Source of the DNA: an uncultured Bartonella sp.
GTDB taxonomy: Bacteria; Pseudomonadota; Alphaproteobacteria; Rhizobiales; Rhizobiaceae
Length of the DNA: 21,985 nucleotides
Assembly: GCA_946481695.1 (NCBI GenBank)
Contig: CAMLON010000025.1
Coordinates: 1-21,985 of the forward strand
Direction: 5' to 3'
A program made the position numbers and the translations under genes. The notes under the pieces were generated by a model, which did not search any database, was not told where the DNA came from, and saw nothing but the letters and a program-made list of their open reading frames with translations. Of this stretch, positions 8,355-17,990 are shown piece after piece. Position 1 is the stretch's first letter. Every line of letters starts with the position of its first letter.

Positions 8355-9010
8355 AAAACAAAACCGCCTATTTGTGAATGTACAATTCCTAAACCGTCTT
8401 TTATTTTTTGCTGAACAACATCTTGATCTACATTGTCCTCGTTCCAGCTGTATCCAAAAGCACCGTTATGCCAGGTGCTTTCAACTCTGGCAAAACCGAA
8501 TAGGTCTGATTGTTCTCCATTTGTATAAATCTTAAAATTACCGTTTTTCAAAGCGGCTAGTTGTTTTGAGAAACTACCATCTTCATCACCAAGCATTTTT
8601 CGAGCTTCGGTTAATTGAGCGCGGATAACATTTTTTGCAAGCTGCTTAAATTCATCTATCGACAAATCCAACGGCACACGTTGATTTATTTGACCACCTT
8701 CTAGATTGACTTTAGCCCAATCAGAGCAATGGATCATCATCATAGCATCATAACTCATAGGTTCATCATGTGTTGAGTAATATTCAACGAGCTTTGCAAC
8801 TTGTTTAGCTGATGGTTTTTTATTAGGGTCCCACGTAATTGATGAAATTGCGGATTGTGTTCGGTCGGAAACAGTCGTATTAGCACCTACTTTTACAGTC
8901 GGTTCTTCGTTTTTCTTGGATTTTGCGGCTTCGGGTTGCGCTATATCAGTGATAAGCTTGAGCGCGATCTCTCCGCGCACACCGGATAAAGAATGTACAG
9001 ATGTAACCAT
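8336..9010 (-). CDS. unrecognised protein, 224 residues
   Basis: I do not recognise a family. The ATG at 9010 is preceded by a good ribosome site (GGAGAG, about 6 bases away), and a terminator ends the gene, so it is very likely real. Residues 1-60 are Ser/Thr/Lys/Glu-rich and look unstructured. A more folded part follows (PSAKQVAKLVEYYSTHDEPM; then MMMIHCSDWAKVNLE), a helical segment (DLSIDEFKQLAKNVIRAQLT) and a C-terminal part rich in aromatic residues ending VFTFTYW. There is no signal peptide, membrane helix or nuclease/ATPase motif. The layout of a short disordered N-terminus plus a compact helical domain resembles the orphan at 20723-21364, but I see no clear residue-level similarity. 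Its promoter region holds a palindrome, suggesting regulated expression. Confidence 0.8.
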   Translation of the reverse strand: MVTSVHSLSGVRGEIALKLITDIAQPEAAKSKKNEEPTVKVGANTTVSDRTQSAISSITWDPNKKPSAKQVAKLVEYYSTHDEPMSYDAMMMIHCSDWAKVNLEGGQINQRVPLDLSIDEFKQLAKNVIRAQLTEARKMLGDEDGSFSKQLAALKNGNFKIYTNGEQSDLFGFARVESTWHNGAFGYSWNEDNVDQDVVQQKIKDGLGIVHSQIGGFVFTFTYW

Positions 9011-9070
9011 TGTCTCTCTCCACGACGATCATGGACGAGTGCTAATCCTCATGATTTCACGCTATCCGAT

Positions 9071-9099
9071 ATTGTATTCTTCATGAATACACTTGGATT
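9071..9099 (-). promoter_or_regulatory. candidate promoter with overlapping palindrome for the orphan gene
   Basis: On the minus strand a good -10, TACAAT (9076-9071), lies about 60 bases before the ATG at 9010. The expected -35 position has nothing like TTGACA. A perfect palindrome, TGTATTC/GAATACA with a 5-base centre (9073-9091), covers the -10 and the spacer, as a repressor operator would. The poor -35 would also fit dependence on an activator. Confidence 0.4.
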
Positions 9100-9393
9100 T
9101 TATCACACAAAACACTAATCGAAAAGACTTTGTTGTTTGTTATCGTCCTGCTCTATTTTGCTTGTGCCGGCAGCGCGAAGCGATAGCAAAACCAAGCCCA
9201 AGCCCCGCCATGGATGTGTGGTCTTGTCCCTTTCGGGTAACGATCAGTGACGCAAGGCCGCTGATTTTTTTTGTGGTCGGCAGGATCGGCTAGTTTTAAA
9301 AAAATTCACTTACGAGATTCCGCTATGCTCGGATCTCGACGCGCCTCGATCTCGACCTTTGTTCTCGATTTTGAGCAGCGGCAAGGCCGTGTC

Positions 9394-9430
9394 GCCCTGG
9401 AACATTCTACTTTGTTACATTCTCCAGGGC
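9394..9430. repeat. inverted repeat, 8-bp arms
   Basis: The perfect arms GCCCTGGA (9394-9401) and TCCAGGGC (9423-9430) enclose 21 bases that begin and end with ACATTC. The element lies in the G+C-rich island before pgi. It could be a hairpin or a protein-binding site; no T-run makes it a terminator. Confidence 0.5.
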
Positions 9431-9461
9431 TTTCCCGGCCGATAGGAGCGTTATCCACCCG

Positions 9462-9491
9462 AAGGCTGGCCGCTTGCGGCCTAGCAGCCTT
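9462..9491. repeat. nested hairpin AAGGCT/AGCCTT
   Basis: The outer arms AAGGCT (9462-9467) and AGCCTT (9486-9491) enclose a second perfect stem, GGCCG-CTTG-CGGCC, offset by a small bulge. The fold would be stable and G+C-rich. No U-tract follows on either strand, so I do not read it as an intrinsic terminator. Confidence 0.5.
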
Positions 9492-9829
9492 GTGGCAACC
9501 GCGTCCCTCATTGAACGCTGTAGGTTGTCCACATGGCTGTGGTTAACGCCCCTTATTTATTTGAAGGCAGGGTCAAGATAATAGGATTAAGAGATAAGCT
9601 ATTTGCTGGTCTGTTGGCGGCTTTGTCGATTGTCTATCGGGAGCCTCAAGAAAAACCGCTTATGATGGCGCAATTGAGGGCGCAAAAAAGAGCCGTAATA
9701 AAAGGCCCGCCGAATTTTTTCAGTGAAGGTGAATTTTCTTTCAAGCGAAATGGATAAAGGCAATTTTACCTCTTTTACTTCAATATGTTTCATCTTAAAT
9801 TCTATTTACATAATGGAGGGTAGCTTGCC

Positions 9830-11479
9830 ATGTTCCGCAACGAAGAAAAATTCCGCGCCGCTTTTAACGCATTGAAAACCCATGCAAAAGATCCGGAGCT
9901 TGGCGATATTCGCTCACTTTTTAAAAATGACCCGCAGCGTTTCGAGCACTTTTCATTGCGGCTTGATGACTTGCTGTTCGATTTCTCCAAATGCGGGGTC
10001 ACAGCGAAAACCTTGGAGCTTCTTGATAATCTTGCCGATGCTGCCGGTTTGAAAGAGCGGCGAGAGGCCATGTTTTCCGGCGAGCCGATCAATCTGACCG
10101 AAAATCGTGCGGTTCTTCACGTTGCATTGCGTGCGCCGAAGGGTAGCACAATCATGCTGGGCGACAAAAATGTTGTCGAGGATGTGCAATCGGTGCTCTC
10201 GCATATGGAAAAATTCTGTGAAGGGGTGCGCTCCGGTGCTTTGAAAGGCGAACATGGCGGCAAGATTACCGATGTTGTCAATATCGGCATCGGCGGTTCC
10301 GATCTTGGGCCGAAAATGGCAACACTTGCTTTAAAACCCTATCATGACGGGCCGAATTGCCATTTTGTTTCCAATGTCGATGGTGCCGATATTGCCGATA
10401 CGTTGTCGCGGCTTGATCCGGCAACAACATTGATTATTATTTCTTCCAAAACCTTCACAACCGCCGAAACCATGACCAATGCGCGTGTTGCGCGCCAGTG
10501 GATTGCCGAAAAACTGGGCGAGATGGCGGTTTCAAAACATTTTGCGGCAGTTTCGACAGCACTCGGCAAGGTGGCCGATTTCGGCATTGACCCGTCGCGC
10601 GTTTTCGGCTTCTGGAACTGGGTTGGCGGGCGTTATTCCGTCTGGTCGGCAATCGGCCTTTCGGTGATGATGGCAATCGGGCCGGAAAATTTCAGAAAGT
10701 TTCTCTCTGGCGGCCATGCAATGGATGAACATTTCCGCACCGCACCGTATTCTCGAAACCTTGCCGTCCGGCTGGGTTTGATCGGTTTTTATAACCGCGT
10801 CATTTGCGGCTATCCGACACGCGCTGTCATTCCTTATGAGGAACGTCTGTCGCGTCTTCCTGCCTATCTCCAGCAACTCGACATGGAATCGAATGGCAAA
10901 CATGTCACCATTGATGGCAAGCCGGTTGCAATGCCGACAGGCCCCGTTGTCTGGGGGGAACCGGGAACCAACGGGCAACATGCTTTCTTCCAGCTTTTGC
11001 ATCAGGGAACCGATATTATACCGGTCGAATTCATTGTTGCTGTGAACGGGCATGAACAAAACTTGCGTCATCAGCATAATATGCTTCTTGCCAATTGTTT
11101 TGCCCAATCGGAAGCACTGATGCGTGGCCGAAGCCAAGAAGCGGCAAAAGCCATGTTGATAAAGGGTGGCATGAGCGAAGCGGAAGCCGAAAAACTAGCC
11201 CCCCACAAAAGCTTTGTCGGCAACCGCCCGACATTGACGCTTGTTCATGACAAGCTTACCCCCTTCACATTGGGGCGGTTGATTGCGCTTTATGAACACA
11301 GGGTTTTTGTTGAAGGCACGCTCATGAACATCAACTCCTTCGACCAATGGGGTGTCGAATTGGGTAAGGAACTCGCCAATGAATTGTTACCCATGGTGTC
11401 GGGGCAAGAAAGTGCCGATGGCCGCGACAGTTCGACAAGCGGTTTGATCGCTTATGTCAACGAGCGCCGCTCGCACTGA
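9830..11479 (+). CDS. pgi: glucose-6-phosphate isomerase
   Basis: This is cytoplasmic phosphoglucose isomerase, interconverting glucose 6-phosphate and fructose 6-phosphate. In organisms lacking phosphofructokinase, as many Hyphomicrobiales do, it mainly serves gluconeogenesis and cycling into the pentose-phosphate pathway. The length of 549 is normal for the family. Clear landmarks are [14 protein letters not shown] (151-164), the phosphate-binding SSKTFTT (205-211), and signature 1 [12 protein letters not shown] (265-276). Others are the catalytic Glu353 in DMESNGKHV, His384 in GQHAFF, and signature 2 [13 protein letters not shown] with Lys513. The ATG at 9830 has an excellent ribosome site, GGAGGG, at 9815-9820. 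It stands alone with its own terminator and shows no sign of damage. Confidence 0.98.
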   Translation: MFRNEEKFRAAFNALKTHAKDPELGDIRSLFKNDPQRFEHFSLRLDDLLFDFSKCGVTAKTLELLDNLADAAGLKERREAMFSGEPINLTENRAVLHVALRAPKGSTIMLGDKNVVEDVQSVLSHMEKFCEGVRSGALKGEHGGKITDVVNIGIGGSDLGPKMATLALKPYHDGPNCHFVSNVDGADIADTLSRLDPATTLIIISSKTFTTAETMTNARVARQWIAEKLGEMAVSKHFAAVSTALGKVADFGIDPSRVFGFWNWVGGRYSVWSAIGLSVMMAIGPENFRKFLSGGHAMDEHFRTAPYSRNLAVRLGLIGFYNRVICGYPTRAVIPYEERLSRLPAYLQQLDMESNGKHVTIDGKPVAMPTGPVVWGEPGTNGQHAFFQLLHQGTDIIPVEFIVAVNGHEQNLRHQHNMLLANCFAQSEALMRGRSQEAAKAMLIKGGMSEAEAEKLAPHKSFVGNRPTLTLVHDKLTPFTLGRLIALYEHRVFVEGTLMNINSFDQWGVELGKELANELLPMVSGQESADGRDSSTSGLIAYVNERRSH

Positions 11480-11502
11480 AATTCCGGCCTAGAACAAATT
11501 TT

Positions 11503-11544
11503 AAAGGCAGTGTCTAAAAAGCCGCTGCCTTTTAATTTATCTTT

Positions 11545-11545
<1 letters not shown>
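11503..11545 (+). terminator. candidate terminator after pgi
   Basis: The arms AAAGGCAG (11503-11510) and CTGCCTTT (11525-11532) form a perfect 8-bp stem with a 14-base loop, followed by TTAATTTATCTTTT. The T-run is interrupted, so efficiency is uncertain. The position 24 bases after the pgi stop supports the call. Confidence 0.6.
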
Positions 11546-11628
<83 letters not shown>

Positions 11629-12100
11629 CATTAAACTTCCGCTTATGTGTCGCTTGGCGTATTAAGCCGCTTGGAGTAATAAACCATTTGCGATATGCCG
11701 GTACCACTAATTTTCCGGTCTTTCCGGTTGCGTTTCGCATTTCGTTATTCAACTTTCGAGAAAATTAAATCATCCGGCCTTTGAAAAGACTAATGCGAAA
11801 AGTGACCCATTGGCAAAGCGGTTTTCTGCAATTGCCGTGCTATTCACCTTTGGGCGGGCGAATAATCAACGGTAAAAAAGGGTGATCGGTGAATGCGCCT
11901 ATTTTGAAAAATCCGTTTTTTTAAAAATTCCGCTTTATTTTAAAGGCGAAGGCAGAATGGGCAAATTTCTGCCGGAAGCGGGCTTGTTGTTTTGGCGATT
12001 TTCAAAGTGGTGAAGTTCAAAGCGGTGAAGTCTAAAGTGGTGAAGCTTGAATAAAAAAGCTAAAAAAAATTTGCCGGTTATTTTTAAACTTTAAAGTCCT
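11629..12100. other. spacer between heptamer tract and tetR
   Basis: The only clear structure is a triple 15-bp direct repeat at 12001-12045. The rest is A+T-rich without a convincing gene. Beyond the tetR stop the minus strand has T-runs (for example TTTTTTTTAGC) but no stable hairpin before them, so I do not call a terminator. Confidence 0.3.
12001..12045. repeat. 15-bp tandem repeat, three copies
   Basis: TTCAAAGTGGTGAAG, TTCAAAGCGGTGAAG and TCTAAAGTGGTGAAG follow one another exactly. They lie just beyond the 3' end of the TetR-type gene. The CTTTAAAGTCCTTCAC at about 12090-12105 is roughly complementary to one unit, so a long hairpin could form with the end of that gene. Confidence 0.9.
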
Positions 12101-12733
12101 TCACCCGACAAGCTGTCTTGTATCTTTCCGGAAAGATTTTGTCTGGCTTAGAATCAATCGTGTGCCAAGCGCATCAAGATCAAAATTCTTTGCCGAGTTC
12201 AGCCATTCGTGGAGAATGCCACCCACAACACACACAAGCACGCGCGCCGCATCTTCCGGCCGCCAATCATCGGAAAGCATGTTACGGCTTTGCGCCACAT
12301 AGAGCATACGCGTAAAAAGATCGAGCATACTGTCGTGAGCTTCTCTCAGGCGCAATATCATTTGCGAAAATTCGTCGACATATTCGCAACGCAAAGTGAT
12401 AATTGTCATCACACGTTGCTGGTGCTCGTCTTCGGCAAAACGGCCAAGCGAAGCGCAAGCCGATTTTTCCAGAATGTCGATCGGATTGACAGAATCATTG
12501 CGCTTGACCTCGTCGATCAGCTCTTCCTGAGGAAATTTGATGCGGTCGATAATCGCGTTATAAATCGCCGGTTTGTCACGAAAATGGAAATAGATTGCGC
12601 CGCGTGTAACGCCAGCCCGTTCGGCAATTTCATTCAACGAAGTTTTGGAAACACCCTTGGTTAGAAAAGCCACTTCCGCCGCGTCGAGGATCGTTTCACG
12701 CGTTTCGCTCGCTTCAGCTTTTGTCCTCCTCAT
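12101..12733 (-). CDS. TetR/AcrR-family repressor, likely BepR-like regulator of the adjacent efflux operon
   Basis: This 210-residue protein is a dimeric ligand-responsive DNA-binding repressor. Residues about 10-56 form the TetR helix-turn-helix domain: ILDAAEVAFLTKGVSKTSLNEIAERAGVT followed by the hallmark RGAIYFHFRDKPAI. The C-terminal part is the all-helical ligand and dimer domain, with the family's usual length. It is divergent from an AcrAB-type operon 220 bases away, the layout of Brucella BepR-BepDE, Agrobacterium AmeR and E. coli AcrR. An AcrR/TtgR-type palindrome lies on the probable operon promoter. The ATG at 12733 follows AAGGGTG on the minus strand. Inducers in relatives include bile salts, flavonoids and other hydrophobic compounds; here that is inference. 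Confidence 0.92.
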   Translation of the reverse strand: MRRTKAEASETRETILDAAEVAFLTKGVSKTSLNEIAERAGVTRGAIYFHFRDKPAIYNAIIDRIKFPQEELIDEVKRNDSVNPIDILEKSACASLGRFAEDEHQQRVMTIITLRCEYVDEFSQMILRLREAHDSMLDLFTRMLYVAQSRNMLSDDWRPEDAARVLVCVVGGILHEWLNSAKNFDLDALGTRLILSQTKSFRKDTRQLVG

Positions 12734-12882
12734 TTGGTCACCCTTTTTGTTCTGTTAATAACTGCCGAAACGCGAAATCTTGTCCCGAAAAACGCGGAAG
12801 ATTGATTGAAAAATGTTAAATTAAGTCTTTGCAACCGGTTGTGACGCCTTATTATTGCTGTTATTAAGTGGTTATTAGCGAA

Positions 12883-12911
12883 TTGGCTATTTACAAACAT
12901 TCATGTATGTA
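12883..12911 (+). promoter_or_regulatory. promoter and TetR-type operator of RND operon 2
   Basis: The palindrome TACAAACATTCATGTATGTA (12892-12911) has 9-base arms with one mismatch around a 2-base centre. Its pattern closely matches known AcrR and TtgR operators (TACAAACA...TGTATGTA/TGTAAGTA). A probable promoter, TTGGCT (12883-12888), 17 bases, TATGTA (12906-12911), overlaps it, so a bound repressor would block RNA polymerase. The start codon of the adaptor is 42 bases further on. A separate perfect palindrome, CAACCGGTTG, lies at 12832-12841 in the same spacer. Confidence 0.75.
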
Positions 12912-12953
12912 TATTTTACCGGACACGAAAAAAATATCAAGGTCTGACATCCT

Positions 12954-14300
12954 ATGACACTATTAAGGAAATTATCGGCCGCTCTTCTTGTCGGCGTGCT
13001 GTCTTTTGGACTCGTTGCCTGTGGCAAACAGGAAAAGCATATGCCGCCGCCATCGCAGGCAAGCGGCAAGGTTATTCATCAGGCAGAAGTTCCGTTAAAT
13101 TACGAATATGCAGCCCGTGTTGTTGCCTATCGTGAAACCGAAGTTCGTGCCCGTGTTGGTGGTATTCTCTTGCACCGCAACTTTGTTGAAGGCTCGGAAG
13201 TCAAGCAGGGCGAAATATTGTTCGAGATTGATCCGGATAAATACGAGGCTGCTGTCGCTTCGGCACGCGCACAGGTTGCACAGGCGCAAGCCAATTACGA
13301 CCAGTCGGTTCGTGATGCCGACCGTGCCGAGGAACTGGTCAAGCAAAAAGTCCAGTCAACTTCATTGCGCGATCAGGCTTTTGCCAAGCGCGATGCCGAC
13401 GAAGCAACATTGATGCAGACGAAAGCCGAGTTGCGCACTGCAGAACTCAATCTCGAATATACAAAAGTGGCAGCGCCAATCAGTGGACTGACCAGTCGCG
13501 AGGCTGTTTCGGAAGGTTCTCTTATCGGAACCGACCCGTCATCGAGTCTGCTCACCACAATCACGCAGTTTGACCCGATCTATGTCAACTTCTCGTTTGC
13601 CGATGGTGAATATGACCAGATTCGCCATTTGATGGACGAAATGCAGCAGCGTGGCGAAAAGATTGATAATCTGAAAGTTACTGTCCGTCTTGGTGAAGGG
13701 GTTGATTATCCCGAACAAGGAACGGTCGATTTTACCTCGCCGACAATTGACAAGCAGACAGGAACCTTGGGTGCGCGTGCGGTTATCGCCAATCCCGATC
13801 GTCGTCTGCTTCCGGGTATGTTTGTACGCGTAACGGTCACGGGTATCAAAATGGCCAATGCCATGACCATTCCGGAATCGGCTCTGGTCCAAAACAGTGG
13901 TGGCCAGTTTGTCTATCTGTTGAAAAAGCCCGAGGCACCGAAAGCCGGCGAGAATGCTCCGCAAGGTGCACAACCTGCTGCACCGGCCGCCGCCAATGGA
14001 CAGCCGCAAAAGGCGGCTGGCCGTTTGATGGTTGTCGAGCAACGTCCGGTCAAAGCCGTGCGCAAAATGCAAAACGGCGACTGGCTGATTGACAGTGTCA
14101 AATTCGATGAAAAAGACAAAAACAAGGTTGTTCAGGGGCTTCGTGACGGAGAGGAAGTTGTCACCGAAGGCCAGGTTTATATCGAACAGGGTCTGATGCG
14201 TATTCCTCAGGGGCAAAGCCTGATGGTCAATGTCACCGACGATGCGCCACAACAGGCACCTGACGGGGGCAATGCAAAAGCTTCGGGGCCCGCACAATGA
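12954..14300 (+). CDS. RND efflux periplasmic adaptor lipoprotein (AcrA/BepD-like), operon 2
   Basis: This 448-residue adaptor bridges an RND pump and an outer-membrane channel. The N-terminus is a lipoprotein signal with lipobox LVAC (Cys23), so it is lipid-anchored like AcrA. Lipoyl halves surround [20 protein letters not shown] and [20 protein letters not shown], with a helical hairpin between them (about 100-160). The motif [19 protein letters not shown] begins the beta-barrel domain. A Pro/Ala/Gln-rich insert (about 325-356) interrupts the membrane-proximal part, and the tail is also Gln/Gly/Ala-rich. The ATG at 12954 has AAGG 11 bases upstream. Its stop overlaps the pump start in ATGA. 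It is probably repressed by the divergent TetR protein. A Brucella BepD equivalent is likely by context but not proven. Confidence 0.94.
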   Translation: MTLLRKLSAALLVGVLSFGLVACGKQEKHMPPPSQASGKVIHQAEVPLNYEYAARVVAYRETEVRARVGGILLHRNFVEGSEVKQGEILFEIDPDKYEAAVASARAQVAQAQANYDQSVRDADRAEELVKQKVQSTSLRDQAFAKRDADEATLMQTKAELRTAELNLEYTKVAAPISGLTSREAVSEGSLIGTDPSSSLLTTITQFDPIYVNFSFADGEYDQIRHLMDEMQQRGEKIDNLKVTVRLGEGVDYPEQGTVDFTSPTIDKQTGTLGARAVIANPDRRLLPGMFVRVTVTGIKMANAMTIPESALVQNSGGQFVYLLKKPEAPKAGENAPQGAQPAAPAAANGQPQKAAGRLMVVEQRPVKAVRKMQNGDWLIDSVKFDEKDKNKVVQGLRDGEEVVTEGQVYIEQGLMRIPQGQSLMVNVTDDAPQQAPDGGNAKASGPAQ

Positions 14301-17300
14301 GTTATAGTTTCTTCATTAACCGGCCGGTTTTCGCGTCGGTTATATCCATTATCATCGTATTGGCCGGCTTTATGTGTATGCGCATATTGCCGATTGCCCA
14401 ATATCCTGACCTGTTGCCACCGCAGGTGGTCGTTTCGGCGCAGTACCCCGGTGCCAGTGCCGAAACAGTTGCCCAGACCGTGGCTGTTCCTCTCGAACAG
14501 CAGATCAACGGCGTTGAAGACATGATCTATATGCAATCGATCAGCAACGCGTCCGGTACATTGCAGATCACTGTTACTTTTGCGCTCGGGACCGATCCTG
14601 ATCAGGCAACCATTAACGTCAACAACCGCGTTCAGCGTGCTTTGACAACTTTGCCGCAAGAAGTGCAACGTCTTGGTGTTGTTGCCGATAAACGGTCTTC
14701 ATCCATCCTTGGCCTTGTTGCCATGCGTTCGACAACAAGCGCTTATGACCGGATTTATGTCGGCAACTACGCATTGCTTAACGTTGTTGACGATTTGAAA
14801 CGTATTCCCGGTGTCGGCGATGCGCAGGTTCTCGGACACGTCGATTATTCGATGCGTATCTGGTTGCGGCCTGACAAGCTTGCCCAATATAATATGACGC
14901 CGACCGATGTTATCAATGCGGTCAAGGAACAGAATAACCAGTATCCTGTTGGTCGTATTGGTGAACAGCCGGATATCAATGGTGCTTTCACCTATTCGGC
15001 AACGACGCAAGGTCGTCTTGTAACAAAAGAAGAATTCGGTGAAATTATTCTGCGTTCGGATGACACAGGTGCTTCTCTGCGTCTGAAAGATGTTGCGCGT
15101 ATCGAACTCGGTACCCAGCAATATTTCATTGAATCCAATTTGAACGGCAACCCGATGGTGCCGATCCTGATCTTCCTGCAACCTGGTGCCAACGCGCTTG
15201 CCACCATGCAGTCGATCAAGAAACGTATGGATGAATTGAAAGTTGCCTTCCCTCCGGGGATCGAATATTCGGTACCTTACGATACCACCAAGTTCATTCA
15301 GGTTTCTGTTGAGGAAGTTGTCCACACCTTCATCGAAGCTATTCTGCTTGTTATTGTGGTTGTGTTCATCTTCCTGCAGAACTGGCGAGCGACGCTTATT
15401 CCGATTATCGCGGTGCCAATATCTATTATCGGAACGTTTGCGGGCATTTACGTGCTCGGCTTCTCGATCAATATGTTGACACTGTTCGGGCTGGTGCTTG
15501 CCATCGGTATTGTGGTTGATGACGCGATTGTGGTGTTGGAAAACGTCGAACGCGTTATGTCGGAAGAAAAGCTTTCGCCTCATGATGCTGCTATCAAGTC
15601 GATGAGCGAGGTTACAGGACCGGTTGTCGCTATTGTGCTCGTTCTGTGCGCCGTGTTCATTCCGGTTTCCTTCATGGGCGGCATGGCCGGTGTTATGTAT
15701 CAGCAGTTTGCTGTAACAATCGCGATTTCAGTCGTTATTTCCGGTACTGTTGCTTTGACATTGACACCGGCTTTGTGTTCGCTGTTGTTGAAGCCGCGCC
15801 ATAGCGAACCGATTGCACCGTTCCGCTGGTTTAACGAGACATTCCAGAAGATCACCAATCTTTATGTTTCGGGCGTCAGCTTCTTCGTCCATAAATTCTG
15901 GTACGGCATTGTCTGTTTTGTGCTGGTTTGTGTCTTTGCTGTCTTCATGTTCGAGAAGGTTCCTTCCTCCCTCGTTCCGGATGAAGATCAGGGTTATGTG
16001 CTTGCGGTTTCGTTCCTGCCTTCGGCTTCATCGCTTGAAAGAACACAAGGTGTTGTCGACAAGGCCTATAAAATTCTCAAGCAAAACCCTGCGGTCGAAA
16101 ATATTGCAGAGCTTGCCGGTTATGACCTGCTTTCGGGCGGTTTGAAGACAAGTTCGGGCGCCATGTTCGTCATGTTCAAGGATTGGAAAGAGAGACCCGA
16201 CCCGAAGGATGATGCACGTAACATTGCCCCACAGGTGATCGGCATGACATCGAGCATCAAGGACGGTGTAACGGTCGCCTTCAACCCGCCGCCCATTACC
16301 GGTTTGTCGACAACCGGCGGCTTTGAAGTCTATCTACAGGACCGCGCCGGTGGCTCGATTGATGACCTCTATAAAATGACTATGTCGCTCGTCAAAGCTG
16401 CCAACCAGCGTCCGGAATTGAAGAATGTCCGCACCACCTTTGACCCGAACGTTCCGAAGTACGACTTCCATGTCGATCGTGTCAAAGCCCGTGCTATGGA
16501 TGTGCCGATCAATTCGATTTATGATGCCCTTTCGGCAACATTCGGTAACATCTATATCAACGACTTCACCCTTTACGGACGTAACTATCAGGTTAAAATC
16601 CAGTCTGAAGGCGAGTTCCGTAAAAGTGCGGAAGACATCAAGCAGGTATTTGTACGGTCGAATTCGGGCAGTATGATACCGTTGAACGCGCTTGTCCAAA
16701 CAACGCGTATTACCGGTTCCGACCAGCTTGAACGCTTCAACGCTTTCTATGCAACCAAGATCATGGGTGATCCGGCTACCGGCTTTACCTCCGGTGATGC
16801 GATCAAGGCCATGACCGATATTGCCGGCAAGGTTTTGCCCAATACTTACCAGATTGCATGGACAGGTTCAGCCTATCAGGAAGTTGTGGCCGGTGGTGCC
16901 GGTTCGACCGCTATGATCTTCGGTATCATTATGGTGTTCCTCATTCTGGCTGCGCAATATGAACGCTGGAGCCTGCCTTTTGCGGTTGTCACCGCCGTGC
17001 CATTCGCGATTGCCGGTGCGTTGACATTCACTTACCTAAGGGGACTGAGCAACGACGTTTATTTCCAGATCGGTTTGGTCACACTGGTGGGGCTGGCTGC
17101 GAAAAACGCCATCCTGATCGTCGAATTTGCTGTGCTTGAACGTGAAAGCGGCAAATCGGCAATCGACGCGGCGATTTCTGCGGCACGTCTTCGCTTCCGC
17201 CCGATTGTGATGACATCTCTGGCGTTTATCCTTGGTGTTGTTCCCTTGGCAAGATCTACCGGTGCCGGTTCCGCTAGCCGTCACGCAATTGGTACCGGTG

Positions 17301-17482
17301 TTATCGGCGGTATGTTGGCTGCAACATGTATTGCAACCTTCTTTATCCCGATGTTCTACCGTCTGTTTAGCGGAAACCGTGCCGGAAGAACTGCCGGTGG
17401 AGAGCCGACAAATGGCGGCAATGCACCGGAAGCTCAATCCGCACCCGACAAACAGTCAGGCAACAATGTTCAACAAGCCTGA
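14297..17482 (+). CDS. RND multidrug efflux permease (AcrB/MexF/BepE-like), operon 2
   Basis: This 1061-residue proton-driven inner-membrane pump begins [20 protein letters not shown]. The next stretch ([35 protein letters not shown]) is typical of HAE1 drug pumps of the AcrB/MexF kind. Proton-relay residues are Asp408-Asp409 in [13 protein letters not shown] and Lys936 in [13 protein letters not shown]. The whole length, twelve membrane helices and two periplasmic porter loops can be followed without damage. Translation is coupled to the adaptor through ATGA, and there is no strong ribosome site of its own. The C-terminus is a short Gly/Asn/Gln-rich tail. With its TetR repressor it matches the BepR-BepDE layout. 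The outer-membrane channel must come from elsewhere. Likely substrates (bile salts, dyes, antibiotics, plant phenolics) are inferred from relatives. Confidence 0.96.
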   Translation: MSYSFFINRPVFASVISIIIVLAGFMCMRILPIAQYPDLLPPQVVVSAQYPGASAETVAQTVAVPLEQQINGVEDMIYMQSISNASGTLQITVTFALGTDPDQATINVNNRVQRALTTLPQEVQRLGVVADKRSSSILGLVAMRSTTSAYDRIYVGNYALLNVVDDLKRIPGVGDAQVLGHVDYSMRIWLRPDKLAQYNMTPTDVINAVKEQNNQYPVGRIGEQPDINGAFTYSATTQGRLVTKEEFGEIILRSDDTGASLRLKDVARIELGTQQYFIESNLNGNPMVPILIFLQPGANALATMQSIKKRMDELKVAFPPGIEYSVPYDTTKFIQVSVEEVVHTFIEAILLVIVVVFIFLQNWRATLIPIIAVPISIIGTFAGIYVLGFSINMLTLFGLVLAIGIVVDDAIVVLENVERVMSEEKLSPHDAAIKSMSEVTGPVVAIVLVLCAVFIPVSFMGGMAGVMYQQFAVTIAISVVISGTVALTLTPALCSLLLKPRHSEPIAPFRWFNETFQKITNLYVSGVSFFVHKFWYGIVCFVLVCVFAVFMFEKVPSSLVPDEDQGYVLAVSFLPSASSLERTQGVVDKAYKILKQNPAVENIAELAGYDLLSGGLKTSSGAMFVMFKDWKERPDPKDDARNIAPQVIGMTSSIKDGVTVAFNPPPITGLSTTGGFEVYLQDRAGGSIDDLYKMTMSLVKAANQRPELKNVRTTFDPNVPKYDFHVDRVKARAMDVPINSIYDALSATFGNIYINDFTLYGRNYQVKIQSEGEFRKSAEDIKQVFVRSNSGSMIPLNALVQTTRITGSDQLERFNAFYATKIMGDPATGFTSGDAIKAMTDIAGKVLPNTYQIAWTGSAYQEVVAGGAGSTAMIFGIIMVFLILAAQYERWSLPFAVVTAVPFAIAGALTFTYLRGLSNDVYFQIGLVTLVGLAAKNAILIVEFAVLERESGKSAIDAAISAARLRFRPIVMTSLAFILGVVPLARSTGAGSASRHAIGTGVIGGMLAATCIATFFIPMFYRLFSGNRAGRTAGGEPTNGGNAPEAQSAPDKQSGNNVQQA

Positions 17483-17490
17483 GCTTGTTG
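17471..17490 (+). repeat. inverted repeat around the stop codon of the RND pump
   Basis: CAACAAGC (17471-17478) and GCTTGTTG (17483-17490) form a perfect 8-bp stem with the loop CTGA, which contains the TGA stop. No T-run follows. It precedes the strong terminator by about 15 bases, giving two hairpins in a row at the end of the operon. Confidence 0.6.
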
Positions 17491-17504
17491 ACAAAACCAA
17501 AAAC

Positions 17505-17533
17505 AAAACCCCGGTATCCAACCGGGGTTTTTT
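17505..17533 (+). terminator. intrinsic terminator of RND operon 2
   Basis: AAAACCCCGG (17505-17514), loop TATCCAA, and CCGGGGTTTT (17522-17531) form a perfect 10-bp stem running straight into a T-run (17528-17533). It lies 22 bases after the pump stop codon. Confidence 0.95.
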
Positions 17534-17661
17534 ATTATCCGGTTAAAATGTAGCAATCATTCCATGGTCTGAAAACAGCGACTGGAAAAAAGAAAAGCGC
17601 GGGACAAGGGGCAAAGGCCTGAAGCCGCAATTTGAAAGCGCAAAACAGAACGGGAGACAGG

Positions 17662-17990
17662 AAAAGGTGCAAGCCGTTCGGGACAGGCGCGTTTTGATAG
17701 GAAAGGGACAGAGAGACGAAGGAAGAGAGAGGAGGAGAAATAAGGGGGGGCGGAACAGCGGGTCGTGGAAAAGGCAGGAGCCGTTCGGGACAGGTGCGTC
17801 TTGATAGGGAAGGGACAGCGAGAAGAAGGAATAGAAAGGCGAGGAGAAATAAGGGTGGCGGAACAGCTAGGCGTGGAAAAGGCAGGAGCCGATCAGAAAA
17901 GGCGCGTCTTGATAGGGAAGGGACAGAAGGGCGAAAGAAAGGTGAGGGCGATCACAAAAGTTATGGATTGATAGGGAAGGAATAGCAAGG
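17662..17990. repeat. degenerate tandem repeat, period about 107-108 bp, about three copies
   Basis: Copies start at 17662, 17769 and 17877 with AAAAGG(T/C)(G/A). They share the landmarks AGCCGTTCGGGACAGG, TTTTGATAGG or CTTGATAGGGAAGGGACAG, then GGAGAAATAAGGG and CGGAACAGC. The third copy diverges after about 60 bases, and a fragment (ATTGATAGGGAAGGAATAG) begins a fourth. A period near 108 keeps one reading frame open and yields a 36-residue protein repeat (VEKAGA...VLIGKGQ) from 17765, but there is no ribosome site and the strand is simply purine-rich. I regard it as non-coding. Confidence 0.85.

Larger units (their letters stand above)
9011..9829. other. gene-free region with G+C-rich palindromic core
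   Basis: Three short overlapping plus-strand frames occur here, but none looks like a protein or has a ribosome site. From about 9130 to 9545 the sequence is visibly richer in G+C than its surroundings and full of symmetry. There is an 8-bp inverted repeat GCCCTGGA/TCCAGGGC (9394-9401 and 9423-9430), whose loop holds a direct repeat of ACATTC. There is also a nested stem AAGGCT/AGCCTT (9462-9491) around GGCCG-CTTG-CGGCC, and a near-palindrome with CCACA-TGGC-TGTGG at 9524-9547. TTATCCACC, TTGTCCACA and TTAACCACA (minus strand) resemble DnaA boxes. The stretch 9548-9814 is A+T-rich and appears featureless apart from the pgi leader. Confidence 0.4.

Noticed and set aside
9093..9757. Three short plus-strand frames before pgi
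   Set aside because: They overlap one another, have no ribosome sites and show composition driven by G+C-rich palindromes.
12001..12105. Terminator for the TetR-type gene
   Set aside because: T-runs are present on the minus strand, but no stable stem precedes them at a proper distance.
14699..15583. 294-codon minus-strand frame
   Set aside because: It is antisense to the second RND pump and is His/Arg/Asn-rich without any domain.
17765..17985. Two overlapping repeat-containing frames in the purine-rich spacer
   Set aside because: Two frames are open at once because pyrimidine-containing stops are rare in purine-rich DNA; there is no ribosome site.
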